DNA of 64,000 nt from Platycarya strobilacea (taxonomy: Eukaryota > Streptophyta > Magnoliopsida > Fagales > Juglandaceae): positions 33,348,162 through 33,412,161 of the forward strand of contig CM072545.1 of assembly GCA_036898215.1 (NCBI GenBank). The letters are read 5' to 3'. The position numbers were made by a program, and so were the translations under genes. The notes under the pieces were generated by a model. It was given only the letters and a program-made list of their open reading frames with translations, was not told the origin of the DNA and did no database searches. The stretch's first letter is position 1. Each line of letters begins with the position of its first letter. Positions 1-12,632 of this stretch are shown piece after piece.

Positions 1-446
1 ATACTTGTCAATGCCATTAGAGGACCAGAAAGTTTAGAGAACCCTTCAATAAATCCCCTGTAGTATCCTTATGATGCCCCCAATTTACATTTATAATTCA
101 ACGTAAATTGAAGTGTCAGGGTAAGTAACGCTAGGCTACTCACCTCCGTACTCAAAATTTAATGCAAATCACAGTGAAAAAGTTCCGAATAAAAATTTTC
201 TAATGATCACATGGTAAAATAAACCACAATATCCACATCATCCATTCTTATAATAACATTGTATCCTTACATGCATAACCCAATTAACTTTGTCTGTCAT
301 ATACATAACTTATTCTTAAAATCTGGACTAACTTCATGCCATCCAAGCTCCTCTGAATTTTCTAAAGTCATCAGGCCTTCCTTTTTCTCAGTCATCAATC
401 CTGCCACATAATTTTATTTTTTCAAAAAGGGAAATATACAAGAGTG

Positions 447-464
447 AGATTTTCTTGAAAATCT
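447..464 (-). other. Perfect hairpin in LTR-1
   Basis: AGATTTTC, two bases, GAAAATCT: an 8-bp perfect inverted repeat. On the minus strand it follows the motif GTACTTACTA. The same position in other LTRs of the window (12,411-12,430 and 48,944-48,957) also has a perfect stem with a different sequence. Function unknown. Confidence 0.7.
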
Positions 465-659
465 TAGTAAGTACACACGTAACTTAATAAAAGTATAGAC
501 ATCGTGAAATAATCACATACGAGCCAGGCAATCAGAGTATGTATTTATGGCATGCTTCATGTGATTCATGCATGATTTAGACTTATGTTCTCCATAGACC
601 CACTCTATGATACTTAAACTCTTATTTTCTTTCGTAACATTGTGAGTCTTTACTTATTT

Positions 660-775
660 CATTTAATTGACAAGCTTAAGTCCCTGCGGATCTTACTTAT
701 TTTGTATCATTGACAGGCTTAGGTTCTTGCTAGATTTCATATCAACGACAGGGTTAGGTCCCTGCCAGTACGTCA
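660..775 (-). repeat. Short tandem array inside LTR-1
   Basis: Three diverged units of about 45-60 bp built on TGACAGGCTTAGGTCCCTGC, seen around 669, 711 and 747 on the plus strand. It lies about 200 bp upstream (in minus-strand sense) of the hairpin at 447-464. Confidence 0.55.
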
Positions 776-1685
776 GTCATACAAGCATATCGCTGGTCCC
801 CGTTATAACGTGACTAACTTATTAATCTTTCTACTTGTAAAGTTTTCTTAACGTATATTCTTAAAACAGACTTTATGACTTATGACGACACATATATGTG
901 ATGAAATGCAATATATGTATAAACTTAGACTTATGAAATGCATATTTTATGTCCATATAAATATGTGAAAATATTTCACAATAGCATACATCACATGCAC
1001 ATACATTTACGTTACATCAATTCATAAAGTCAATGTCTCCTATGATAAGCCTAGTTCTTTAATCCCAATTTCATCCTTTATTGAGTCCTTATCTCTTAAA
1101 ACTCAAAACATAAAAGTTGTATATATTTCTCTTATATATTCATATCCTCTTAAATTATTTAATTACAATATCAAACTAACAAGTTATGTCCGATTTACTA
1201 AAAGATGTCAAATTTGTCAATAATACCCCTATTAAGCCTAAAATTTTCTAGAGTTGGTTTATTTTTATTTTTTCCAAATAAAGACCTCATATTTTTACTT
1301 AATCATCTTCATATAACATCATATAATATATTTTTAAAGTCTCATAATTGTTCTAGTATTTTTCCATAACAAAAACCACTTCAAACTTCAATATGATTCA
1401 ATTTAACCCATAAACAAAGATTAAGTTCAAATAAATATCAAACATAATCCAATCACCAAACCACTTATTCAATGATAAGATTAAGTTAATATATGCACGT
1501 ACAAATTTTACCAAAGCTAAATTGGATGTCTATGGTTGGTTTTGCACCACTTCTTCTCCAATACTCTCAATTAGCTCTCTTTTGGCACTTAGGTGATGTG
1601 AGTGGGTTTTTGTGTATTTCTCTTGGGTATTTCTCTCTATGTCTGACTGGTATCTCTTATGGGAAAAGAAGAGAAGACCATGCAT

Positions 1686-1695
1686 CTATTTATAG
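1686..1695 (-). promoter_or_regulatory. LTR TATA box
   Basis: CTATAAATAG on the minus strand inside LTR-1. The same 10-mer occurs in two other minus-strand LTRs of the window (20,862-20,871 and 50,359-50,368), so it is the likely core promoter of these retroelements. Confidence 0.6.
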
Positions 1696-2842
1696 GTATA
1701 AGAGGCATGGGATGTAAGGGAAAAGGGCTTCGGCATTTCAACAACACCCTTAGCTGATGGGATGAAGTGTCCCTATGTTTGTAGCTTCATGATCACTTCA
1801 AATCCTATAGAAATCTGCTGAGAATATAATCCCATGGTTGAGATTAATCCACCTATAAAGTGATCTTGATCAAGGTCTCAAAGATTTCTAACACATGGGA
1901 GATAAAGACAAAATAATATCATATGAAATCTTCCAATGGGTGTATCTGGCCACTTGGCCTCTCTCAAGGGTCAGCCACTTTCCAGCCCAAATAAGTCCTT
2001 GATCTGATTCGATTATTCAAAATCTCAAAACATGAAAGTTTTAGATCATCCTCTTAAGGTTATATATGATTTTAAATCACTTCATTACAAAATCAGATGG
2101 GAGATATATGGTTATTTCACCAAAACATGTCAAAGCTTACTCGAGAACACCCAATCCGAGTCCTCCATTTGTTTTCCTTTATTTTCTTGCCCACCAATGC
2201 TTCTAAATGAATTATTATCAACTAGTCACATGTTTCCACATATTTTAATACCTCAAAAAAATTGATAGCCAATCACAATCACATGACCGAACATAAAACA
2301 ACTCATCTAAGTCAGCTACCAATTGACTCCCATTCCCATCCGTCCACTTCATACCCGATTTAGTCTTTAATCTATTCCTTATATTCAAAAACCCAAAACA
2401 TTTAAGTTCTATATATGCCTCTTAAAGTTCTATAAGAATTGGAATCACCTCGTTCTGACCTTATATGAAGCAGTTATGATTATTACCCCAAAACTCGACG
2501 GATCAGCCCGAGAACTCGTTTTGGCACACCAAGTGTTTGATGTTTTATTCTATCACTTTCCTTCAAATTTATTCCTCAAATTTCAAAAATTTATTCCTTT
2601 CTAGGTCCAAATTGAATTTCTATAGTTGACATCTTACTAAAATTCCCAAAGATCAATCCAAAATTTTTCTTCGAATGCATCTAAGTCTCAAAACCTATTT
2701 TCATGGAAAAAAATATCCTTTTCGTAAATCCATTTAAAATATTCTCAAGTAAATGCTTTATCTTAAAAATTTGGGTTATTACAATCCCACTCAACTATGT
2801 ATTTATTGAGTATTAGTTGGCCTCTTCCATTCCGTCATTGCC

Positions 2843-5800
2843 TGTGACAACCCGAATTTTTTCCCTTTGGATTTTTCATGCTTAGAATGGCTATGCTTTC
2901 TTTAGAATTATTTTAGTTATTATTTGGAACTATTTGGAAATATAGTCACTATTTAGTTTTTGGTCTTCTCTTATATTGGATATTGATAAATTATGCCCAA
3001 TATAGTGAAATGACTCAAATGAAGTCCACAAGGAGAATTGAGAGACGCCTAAATAGTGGAAAGGCTACTTGGAACACATGTCATGTTGTGTAAAATTTGA
3101 ATACGGTTAGCATAGAAAATGGAGTTAGAAAAGAGAATATTTTTGTCTTTTTGTTAAAGGAAGCTACGGTTTGGATAATTTAGAGGGGGAAAACCCAATT
3201 CTATGCATAGCTCATTTTACTTGGGAGATAAAAAAACAAAAAGGGACATGTGGTAAGAAGATTTGATCCATACCTAACTTTATCTTTTCTTGACATAGGA
3301 TTTTATCTTTGAGATGGTGACACATGGCAAATGAGGAAGAGATGAGCAAGCAAAACTAGAACCCTTCCTTGATGAGTTTTGGCTAGAATGAGATTGAGAA
3401 AGGTGGAAGCTGAATCTCTTAGTTGTCTTATCTTCTATATATCACATCAAGGATAAGGATAAGGATTTAGGAAAAAGAATAGACTTATATTTTCTACTGT
3501 GAGGATTTTATCTCTTGGGAACAACGAAGGATAAGTGGCTAAGTGATTATATAAGCAAACTTGAGATCTTATCTTTGTATAAGTGTAAGATGGATGGGAC
3601 TATTGCCTACCTTTTTGTCTTCTTCTCTACAAATAGAACACGTGACTTGTGTATTTTCAAGAAGCTTTTGCATAGAAAGTTATTTGGGAGAACCAATAGC
3701 ATAGGAATTCAAGTCAAACAAGCAAAGTACATTCCTCACCCTTGAAGCAATCGGATTGGAGGATTTGGGGGAGGGTGAACCAACTTACAAATTTGTCTTT
3801 TGTTCCTCCACTTTAGTTTACTTCTTTGGCAAGATATTAGAAAATTGGTAAGTGTTGATTGGAAGATAAAATATTGTGTTTTCCCTTGTTGAATTTCGGC
3901 TAGGATGGAATGAGATGGATAGTGTTAATTGAATGATGTTTTGTCTTATCTTATGGGAGCTTCACATCAAAGATTTGGGATAACCTTATCTTATGTTAGT
4001 CTAAGCTAATAGGGAAATGAGTAAGATAATCCCTAGAAGGACACATGGCATGGCTTGGATCAATTTTCAATTTTTGGTCATTCTTTTTCTCCTAGTGTGT
4101 CGACCAAGACTAAGGCATACTTCTCCATTTTCTTTTCAAGTGAGTTTCAACCAAGCTCTTATACAACCCTTCATTTTCTTTTCTTTCTGTTCCTCACCTT
4201 CCAAGCATCTCTCTTGCACACTTGTGTGAGTTCTCTTCAAGGTTTAGTGGAAAAACTTCTTCCTTAACTTGATATTAGCTTTTTTGTATATATACATGGT
4301 AAACTTGTTATTGAGTGATTTATTTTACTATTTGCTTGATTGAAGAGTGCCTTTGTTATTATTTGCTTGATAAGTGCTTGATAGATGTTTTATTTTATTA
4401 TTTGTATGATGGGTGCTTTTGATATAGTTTCTTTATGCTTATCTAAGATGATAACTTAGGGTTTGGTTCAAGGGATACTTGAAAGGATGTATAGTGAAAA
4501 GTTGGAGAAAGAACTCAAGGAATAAAGTGTATAAATTTCAGTTAAAGGTTTAAGTTATGACATGGTATGTTGAAATGATAGAAATGATTTATTGAAGAGC
4601 ATATAGTTCTCGGCTATAGTAAGTCCTTTTGGAGAATTTTAAGTTTTTGACTCATAGGTGATATGATTCATAATTTAGGTTTTTATGGAAAGTATGAAAG
4701 AATACCCTTTTAAAATTTTAAGAATAGTTGAAGACATGAAGCTAGCTTGGAAACAGATTATATTATGAAGGGTAATTGAAGAAAATAACTTCATAAGCCA
4801 TACTAGTGTTTTTGGTTAGTAATGATCATGATTTAATTATTGAGTTTTGTTATATTAAGAAAAGATATGAGTTGGTCATGAGAAAAGAAAAGGAAAATTA
4901 GGCTTGACCCACTAAGAATTTGGCCTAGACCTTTAAGGCTAGGGTTAGTTTATATTTTTAACTTCACTTTAGTAGAATATACGCGTTTATTTGAAAAGGA
5001 TTATATTCGCATGAATAACATGCATAAGCCATAAATTGGATATGCATGTTTGATATGTTATATGACTCATGAATTATGTATCATGCATAAGAAAGTCTAA
5101 TGAGGCATGCATGTCCATTCATGTTACAAGTCCTTTGTTTTGGGTCATTATGTTTTTAAAAAGAAACAAGATAAGAAACTTTAATAAGAAAACTAACAAT
5201 AAATGCGTTTTGATCTGCCGTCATAATAAGAAAACTGACATTGAATGCGTTTCGATCTACCATCGAGAATAAAAAAGCTAACAGTGAAGGTGTTTCAATT
5301 TGCCGTCATGCTAAGAAAAAAACTAACAGTGAAAGCGTTTTGACCTGTCGTCATAATAATTACGTGAAAAGCCATAAATTGAAGTCGTTTCGATCTGCTA
5401 TCATAACAAGAATGATATGATTAAGAATAAAAACACATAACATTAAGAATCAAAATAAAAGACATAATAATTACGTGAAAAGTTTAATAAAAGTGCAATA
5501 TGCATAAATCATCTCATGAGTCTCATGATCATAGTGTATGCATTTGTTTATCTATATATGTCAATGATGTTTTTATTGTATTATCTGTGCACTTACTGAG
5601 ATTTCTTAAAATTTCACTCTTTTAGTTTTATCTATCATTTCTTATGGAATGATAGTCATTATTGAAAGAATAAATGGCCCAGCACGAGATCTAGACTTCC
5701 TAGAAGGTTTTGAGGCATCTTGAGGGCCCTATAGAATACTCCGCTTTTGATGAGATGACCCATCCCCTATATGATCACCTATTGGGAATTTTTTAACAGG

Positions 5801-6319
5801 ATGCATTTGAGTCGTTGGAGGGACGATGACCCATGGGGTGCTGTGTAATTTTGAGCCTAGATGGCTCATTATCCCTTGACAATATCTATGCGACGCCAAC
5901 AGGAATAAAACTCCAACAAGGTTACAATTTAAGCATGGGTCGTTTTTGCTTTGGTGATGATTATAAGGAAGTGAAGAGAGAACCCCTGCTGTGAGTAAAG
6001 GGGTTGTATATTAAATATATTAGACGATGTTATGTTTTGTTGGGAACTAGATTGTGTAGACTCGGTACTGTATATTGATGTTTAATATGAAGTTATGGAT
6101 TTTTAATATAGATTACCATGTGATAATATGCAAAGTTTAGATTTTTTTTGCCTATCTTGTGATATTGACTTTATTATGCTACGATGTATATTGCATACTG
6201 CTAGTAAGTTAAGTGTATGCATATTAATTCTAACATGAATAAGGGGTATGAAGTCTAGTGTTACATGTCCCGATACTTCAGTTTACGTTAAATTACAAAC
6301 GTAGATTGGGGGCGTCACA
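2843..6319 (+). mobile_element. LTR of a chromovirus-like element, plus strand (LTR-A)
   Basis: Begins TGTGACAACCCG and ends GGGGGCGTCACA. Its start matches the LTR at 8611, and its last 70 or so bases match, inverted, the end of LTR-1. No coding region is seen. It contains a five-unit tandem array (about 5180-5400) and the ACTTACTGAG motif at 5591. It sits between the polypurine tract of LTR-1 and a minus-strand RT scrap, so it interrupts or replaces the inside of that element. The flanking 5-mers (TTGCC and CTGAC) are not a clean duplication, so a simple solo-LTR insertion is not proven. Confidence 0.55.
5180..5405 (+). repeat. Tandem array inside LTR-A
   Basis: Five diverged units of about 40-55 bp with the core GCGTTTCGATCTGCCGTCAT, at about 5200, 5244, 5288, 5333 and 5383. 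It lies about 200 bp upstream of the ACTTACTGAG motif, the same place as the arrays of LTR-1 and LTR-2 but with a different unit sequence. Confidence 0.65.
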
Positions 6320-6770
6320 CTGACTTTATCTTAGCTAGGTACACCGCAACTCCTTTGCTAGAAATGACCTAGAAATTTCACCTCTTGAAGCTAAACTCGC
6401 ACTTACTAAGTTTGGCATAAAATTGATGCACTTGTAAGGTTTCTAGCACAATCTTTATCTGCTCCTTATGCTCTTCATCATTTTGAGAGTACCAAAATAT
6501 CATCAATAAAGACTATCACAAAACTATCCAAGTACTACATAATTAGGAACTCAAAATGTCCACATCAAGCTCTAAAAGCAGTTTTAGGTACATCTTGATC
6601 CTTGATATTAAGCTGATGATAACCATATCTAAGATCTATCTTAAAAAACTGATGCTCCTTATAGTTGGTCCAATAAATCATCCATCTGAGGCAATGGGTA
6701 CTTGTTGATAGTGCTCTAGCTGTATTGGTACTTTTCTTCACAAAATGAACCAATGCATACTTGATACATG
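6320..6770 (-). pseudogene. Ty3/Gypsy reverse transcriptase fragment
   Basis: Minus-strand translation gives a recognisable Gypsy reverse transcriptase core. About 6565-6753 reads KIDLRYGYHQLNI and PKTAFR, the stretch holding the first catalytic Asp. Further on, about 6480-6520 reads VIVFIDDIL, the F[IV]DD catalytic box, followed by KCEF-like sequence near 6400. Frames shift and stops occur between the blocks, so it is dead. Upstream gag and protease and downstream RNase H and integrase are missing. It is the only pol piece of the chromovirus-type element whose LTR-1 lies at 70-2783. Confidence 0.75.
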
Positions 6771-6775
6771 CCCCT

Positions 6776-7624
6776 TTTTTCCACTCTCTCTCCCTTATGA
6801 TGGGATAACACGGGGAAACTAAAAAGTCAAGGGGATTTGGCTAGATCTCCCCCTCACATCTGAAAATCCTTTTCTCCCTTCTTTCCCAATTTCGCCCTTC
6901 AACTTTCGTCCAAGTTCAAAACATAAAAAGGGCTCCTAGGTCATTTTTGCTTCAAAACCTAATCTCCATCTCTTCCACACATGACATGTGGCGTGGGTGT
7001 GAAGTGTATAAGACAAGTGAAGAGACACTTTGTCATTCCTAAAGCACATTTTCCCTTCCACACTCAACCTCTCTCTCCCTCCCCACAAGCCTACCAATCT
7101 CCTTTCTTACACAAAATCCTTCCAAGTCACATTTTTTTTCGTCCCCACGTAAGACACATCTTGGAAAGACAAAAAAAGAGGGTTGTGTCTTAACTTGACA
7201 TGTGTCTATGTGCAGTTCAAATTTACAAGTGGCGCTCGACACACCATGTCCAAATTCTTTAGACTTTTCTTGGGATTTCTCCTTTTCTTTCCACCAGAAT
7301 TTGACAAGTGTCCAAAGTACATTTTTCTAAAATTGCTCAATATGCCCTTCTCCATTACCAAGTGGAGCTCCCTTATTTCTCCCAGACTTATTTTGAGTTT
7401 CAATGAAAATATACCTTATGAGTTTGCTCTCCCTGAGTCTAATCTTCCTATGCCTTAACAAAGCAAAAGTCTTTTGCACTAAAAGGATCCAAACCAAACA
7501 ACCTTGAGATTTTTTTTCCTGAAAAGACTCTTCCTTAATAATCCAAACACCTTAATAAAATAAATCATAGAATAATTCATTCCAATCATGAATAAGGTTC
7601 CTTACGAAAATTTGGGATGTCACA
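6776..7624 (-). mobile_element. Partial LTR, minus strand
   Basis: Minus-strand sequence begins TGTGACATCCC at 7624 right after a CTGAG-type flank, the form of start seen in the neighbouring chromovirus LTRs. It runs into the RT scrap near 6770 without an LTR end, so it is truncated. CT-rich low-complexity stretches inside explain several short open frames. Assignment rests on the terminal motif only. Confidence 0.4.
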
Positions 7625-8610
7625 CTCAGGATGTCCATAACATCCTATAAACAACCACCCTTCTTCTCCCTCTTCCTTATCCACTTTGGCACTTATATGA
7701 TGTCTTCAATAAAAATAGATTCTCACTTCTATTATATTTCCACAAAAAAACTAAACCTCCACTTCTTCCCCTCAGATCCGCAGCGAAGCACCCTAGAGAC
7801 TTCAATTTTCATTTCAATTATTGCCATTGCTTAGTAAGTAACTTAATTTCTATAATGAAAACTAAATCGGGTCACTTTTCCTCTCCTAAATAGTAGAGGT
7901 CCTAAATTGTTTGGGAGTTTCTAAGCCCCCAACAATTTCAACTTAATGTTTTCATGGCTCTTGGCAGCGTTGCAAGGCAGCCGCCACCAAGTCATCAATA
8001 TTGTCAACTTCTACCTCCATTACTCATTTTTTTGATTTTTTTTTCCAGGTTCACTTTTTTCTTCTCCACTAACCTCCTCCTCCCAAACTCTCTTTCCACA
8101 CTGTAAGTTTTCCTTAGATACTGCTTTCCTACCATAATCTCGAGCCCTTCTCTTCTATTTACCTTTTCTTTTCTCATTACTGTCTTTTCCTTGTTCAGAA
8201 CCAACTTGACCCACTATTTCCTGACTCCTCAACTCATACCTCTAATTAATCTAAGTTCCTACTTGTTTTCCTCTATCATGTTCTATTGTCGACACTTTCC
8301 CTCTACTAGCTTTCATACTTTCATCATTGATTTCCTCCATGTTTACCTTTGTATGTTTCTCTATCTATTTACAACTAGCTTCTCTTAATAAAACTCTGCT
8401 ACCTTTAACTTCTAACCTAGAAGTAACTTCCATCCTAGGACTTTCTCTTCCTTTTCTGTCTACATCCATCCCTCTCTTGATCCTCTACTACCCTCTTGTC
8501 CTCTTCTATCTCCACTGTCATTCCTCTTCCATGTTGACATTAGAACTTGTTCAGATTTCGATTGTCCTTTCCTTTCACAGTTCAGTTCTACACTCAACCA
8601 GGAATCATAT
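7625..8610. other. Unassigned CT-rich stretch
   Basis: Between a partial minus-strand LTR and the plus-strand LTR at 8611. Strong CT bias on the plus strand creates long but meaningless frames on both strands. No protein domain, splice structure or repeat end recognised. By position it may be internal sequence of a retroelement. Confidence 0.3.
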
Positions 8611-10857
8611 TGTGACAACTCGAATTTTTCCTATTGGATTTTTCTCATTATAAAAATGGATACCTTTTATTTAGTCATTCTTTGGAACATTTTAGAAATA
8701 TATCTGTATATTTCCTATGAACCTTTTATTGGAAATAAGCCTATATGTATTGGAGGAAAAATATTTGGGAAACACCTAAGTGTTTGAAAAGTCATTTGGA
8801 GACACTTGGCATGTCAAGAAAATATGACTTTTGGAAATTCAAGGAGTTATTGTATAGAAACTGAAGGAAAATTGACAAAAGAAGTCAAGTGGTATAGGTA
8901 AGGAATATCCCACATGATATATTCGGATTTGGCAATTTCAGATAGTTTCGATGTCCTTTGGTAATCTAGGTATAACTCTCTAATTTGATTTTTGAATGAG
9001 ATGATTCAATATGCTATAGAACACCAAGACAAAGATGTATAACGTTTATGTTTTGAGTTTTAAGAGATACGGAGTTGATGAGAAATGAAATTGGGATTGA
9101 ATTTGATAGACCCAAATTGGGCATAGTAAGTACGACTTTGAGTTATGTTTTTCTAATATTTTTCATAGGTTTGGATGATTATGTGAAATTAGCTTAATTT
9201 TATTATTTTCTACACTATGGGAACTAGATATATGTATATTTTAGAAAAAAAGGGAGACTAATGAAAGAGGAGTTTTAGTTGACTAAGTAAGGTATATTTC
9301 AAGTATATTCCTAGTTGAATGAAGCCAACAGATTGGTTGTTTTGAAGGGTTTGGGATCAACTTTTGTTTGTGTTCTTTCCACCATGGTTAGTTCACTTCT
9401 TAAGCAAGTAAAGTACGTAAATGGAGGGATGTGATTGAAAGAGAAAAGCTTGACTTTTCTTATAGGTGTTTCAGCTAAACCAAGAGTATATGGGAGATGT
9501 TTAACCGACTTAGTATATTGTCCATTTCTACCACAAGTTAGCTTTTATACTTGGCACAAATTGAGACATATGGCAAGGGGCTATTGGATGAAAAGAATTT
9601 AGAATCCTTTATACATGAGTTTCGGCTAAAAAGAGATCAAAAGGAGTGAGTTGTCGATTGGATTTATCTTCTTGAAATTTGCCAAAGTTTGGATAAGTTC
9701 ATGACTTAAGCCTATGTCCCTTAAGTCTTAGATGACATGAGTAGTCTATAGTCTAAGAGGTCCACATGACCCTTATGGGGTTAAAGGTGAAAATTGATCT
9801 TTGAAATTGTAGTTGTCGGCCAACACTAAAACACACACACAAGTCCATCTCACATCACTCTTAGCTCTCGGCAACCCCCTCACTTCTCCCCTCCATCCAC
9901 TTCAATTTCTAAACTAATTCTCTTAGTATAGTTAACTGTGTTTTCTCAAGAAAGTGGTGGGAAAATTCTTGCCTACAAAGGAGTAGTTTGGAATATCTCT
10001 TGGAAGATGTAAGTGCAACTATAACCTCCCTTTAGTATTTTGTTATATAATTTATAAATTTGTTATTTTAGGATTTTATTTACTATGTGTTTGTTGGTTG
10101 AATATGTGTTCCTTTGGTGATTGATAAGTAGCATAAGAGAATATTTTCATTAGATTGGAAATTTATGGATAAGTGATGATAAGTGATTAGGATTTTAATT
10201 TTTTTATGCTTATTTGCAAGAATGATCTAAGATTTAATTTAGAAATATATAATGAGTTGGTTAAGGAATGAAATCAAGGGTAAAGAGTGGATAATTATAA
10301 ATTAAAGCTTTAAGTTATGGTATGATGTGATTAAAGGTTATAATTCTTAATCTTGTTGTTTTAGGGTTTTTGGTTATGGACTCAATGGTTAGTAAAATAT
10401 TGGTTTTATTTCTATTAGAGGATATGATTATAAACTAGGTTTTTGAAGAAATTAATAAAGTATATCTCTAGTATTTGACGAATAATTAGAGATATATGTA
10501 TAAAAAGGTGGTGTGATGAAAAGAAGTAAAGAAATAAAATTTTAGCTTAGAGGGATTTTCGGCCTAGGCTATTTCAAGATCAGGGTTTAAGTATTTCAAT
10601 TGTTTCTTTGATGAAACATGTATGAATTACTTGAAAGAATTGATAAATACATGCTTAACGTGAATATGCTACGATTTGGTAAATGCATGCGTCATATGTC
10701 ACATGAGTCATGCATTACGCATGAAAAAGGTTTAAGTTGCATGTATTGTATAAAGAGTCCCATGATCGAGTTATCATAGTTTTCAAGGAAAACTAGAATA
10801 AAATCAAGAAAAGAATAAGATGATAAAAGGTCGCATTATCATAGCGAAGGCGATACG
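8611..10857 (+). mobile_element. LTR of a chromovirus-like element, plus strand (LTR-B), cut short
   Basis: Begins TGTGACAACTCG, like LTR-A at 2843, and follows it along its length: the lipid-like CTCTCGGC stretch near 9865 and the ATGCATGCGTCATATGTCAC region near 10,685 have counterparts in LTR-A. It ends abruptly at 10,857, in what should be its tandem array (GCGAAGGCGATACGTG), where another LTR starts. No coding capacity. Confidence 0.5.
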
Positions 10858-11560
10858 TGTAATATCCTGAAATTTCTAAAATGAAGTTTTATTTGGATTT
10901 CTTTAAAAGATTATATTTTGGGTATATTTTCTAGAAAAATAGAGTTGGAGACCTAAATGAGAGTATTGGGTTTAGAATAAGTGAAATTATGTATTAGAGA
11001 AAATATTATGGAGAAATCTTGGAGATTTGGGACAAGGTATCAACTAGAGAAATTCATTTTAAACTTAGAAGGAGTTGAATTTTCAAGAATTAGGGTGTAA
11101 ATGCAAGAGGAACTGGTTGAACCAATGATCAAACACTTGGTGTACATTCTCGAATTAAACTGTCGAGTTTTAGTGTAATGATCACAAGTTATTCATATGA
11201 GGTCCAAATGAGGTGATTTTAATTCTTATAGAGTCCTAAGAAATAAATCTAAAACTTTTATGTTATGAGTTTTTGAAAATTGGGACAGTATCAGTTACTT
11301 ATTTCGGAATCAAGTGGATAACTCTGGATTGAGCTTAAACCAGAACTCGAGTTACAAAATATAAATCCAAATGAGATTCTATTCTAACAAAACTAAGAAG
11401 TGGCCTTCTAGAACTTATTAAGTAGAGTCCTAAGGAGGTTAGCAAGTAACCAAATGAGTTAGGGGAAGGCTAAGGGGCGTGGCTAACCAGATGAAGACTG
11501 GAAAGGGAGATGCATGCATGAGTAGGTGAGATGACACCTCATCCCTAAAACTTCCAAATT
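10858..11560 (+). mobile_element. 5' part of an LTR, plus strand (LTR-C)
   Basis: Begins TGTAATATCCTG. The first 700 bp parallel the reverse complement of LTR-1 (TCAAACACTTGGTGT near 11,130 and the following AATTCTTATAGAG stretch are shared landmarks). It interrupts LTR-B and ends where minus-strand internal sequence of the next element begins. The right edge is approximate. Confidence 0.5.
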
Positions 11561-11689
11561 TCTGAAGTACAACTTATTCATCTATCTCACTCCAATTCCA
11601 ATTCCAATCTTATAAAAATGTAAACTTATTCTGATGCCATGTGATCCCTTTTTCCTAGGACAATGTGGATTTCACCCAGAGATGTAATA

Positions 11690-11701
11690 GCTTTGATACC
11701 A
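11690..11701 (-). other. Primer binding site, initiator tRNA-Met type
   Basis: Minus strand TGGTATCAAAGC, one base different from the common plant retrotransposon primer site TGGTATCAGAGC, lying three bases inside the end of LTR-2. It fixes the orientation (minus) and the inner boundary of LTR-2. Confidence 0.7.
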
Positions 11702-12410
11702 CTCTGAGACGCTCTCAATTCACATCTAGGATTTAACGTAAGTCAAAGGGTCAAGATAAGTAACATTAAGCTACTCACCATCATATGTAACAATAATTTA
11801 AAGCATATATCTTGACTTACTAGCATAAGCTATATATTTCACAGCGGATTAGGTATATATAAAAAAAAAATTCTAAAGATCACATATGGCAAAATTTCAC
11901 TTCCAACTTCCACATTCTCTTTTCATAAGTCAAATATTGTACTGTTATATATACATGTCCAAAATAGTTATCAGCGTTAGCAAAATAGTATTACATATCC
12001 AAAAGACCATCCCTATGATCACTTGGGTTCCTTCTTAACTTCAGGAATTTTTTTCCCATAACGGAACATATTCAAGCTAAGACAACGGTCTTGCTGAAGA
12101 TACTATCCTTGTGGTGTCGAATAAACCTCACATATAGATAGGAAACCAGCCAATTCCAAAGTTAAACAGCAACCTATATGCTGCTCCTCCTCGACAAAAG
12201 TAGGTCTACAGTGATACCACAACTCCACTGGCTGATTATACAGAGAAAATTTCAGGGTCACAAAAGTAAAATTTACATAAGAACTGTAATTAAAAAGTCC
12301 CTCAGGACTCCTCGGAGTCACCTGCTTCATTAGAGCTTTCTCCCTACTGACCATCAAATTCTGTATATAATTTATACATACAAAAAAGAAACATAAAACC
12401 ACAAAAGAGT

Positions 12411-12430
12411 GAGATTTCCTTAGAAATCTC
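12411..12430 (-). other. Perfect hairpin in LTR-2
   Basis: GAGATTTC, four bases, GAAATCTC. On the minus strand it follows GTACTTACT. The position corresponds to the hairpin at 447-464 of LTR-1. Confidence 0.7.
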
Positions 12431-12632
12431 AGTAAGTACATAATTAACTTAATAAAGTATAGACATAGTCATCATTAATCTTTTTAGAAAAATAAACTAA
12501 CAAAACGTGATCAAAAACATGTTTCATGCAACTTATCAATATCCTACACAGGTTTGCACTCTTATGAAACTTATGTTCCTTTTTATTAACCATCAACACC
12601 TTTTTTGAACTTATTCAATTATTATTCTCAAT

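Larger units (their letters stand above)
70..2783 (-). mobile_element. LTR of a Ty3/Gypsy chromovirus-like element (LTR-1)
   Basis: Long terminal repeat read on the minus strand. It starts TGTAATAACCC at 2783, just after a purine-rich tract (GAGTGGGA), and ends GGGGGCATCA near 70. Its terminal part matches, in inverted orientation, the end of the plus-strand LTR at 6319, and its start matches the LTR fragment at 10858. Inside, on the minus strand, are a TATA box (1686-1695), a three-unit tandem array (about 660-775) and a perfect hairpin (447-464). The adjoining reverse transcriptase scrap at 6.3-6.8 kb, also minus, suggests this is the 3' LTR of a chromovirus (Tekay/Del type). The lineage is inferred from structure and the RT scrap; the outer boundary is approximate. 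Confidence 0.6.

Noticed and set aside
2843..6319. Solo LTR with target duplication
   Set aside because: The 5-mers on either side (TTGCC, CTGAC) do not match, so a simple solo-LTR insertion cannot be claimed.
8191..8653. Overlapping plus-strand frames up to 108 codons
   Set aside because: CT-rich low-complexity DNA that opens frames by composition; no domain, and it crosses the start of LTR-B.
12103..12441. 112-codon minus-strand frame
   Set aside because: Falls inside LTR-2, includes the hairpin motif and matches no family.
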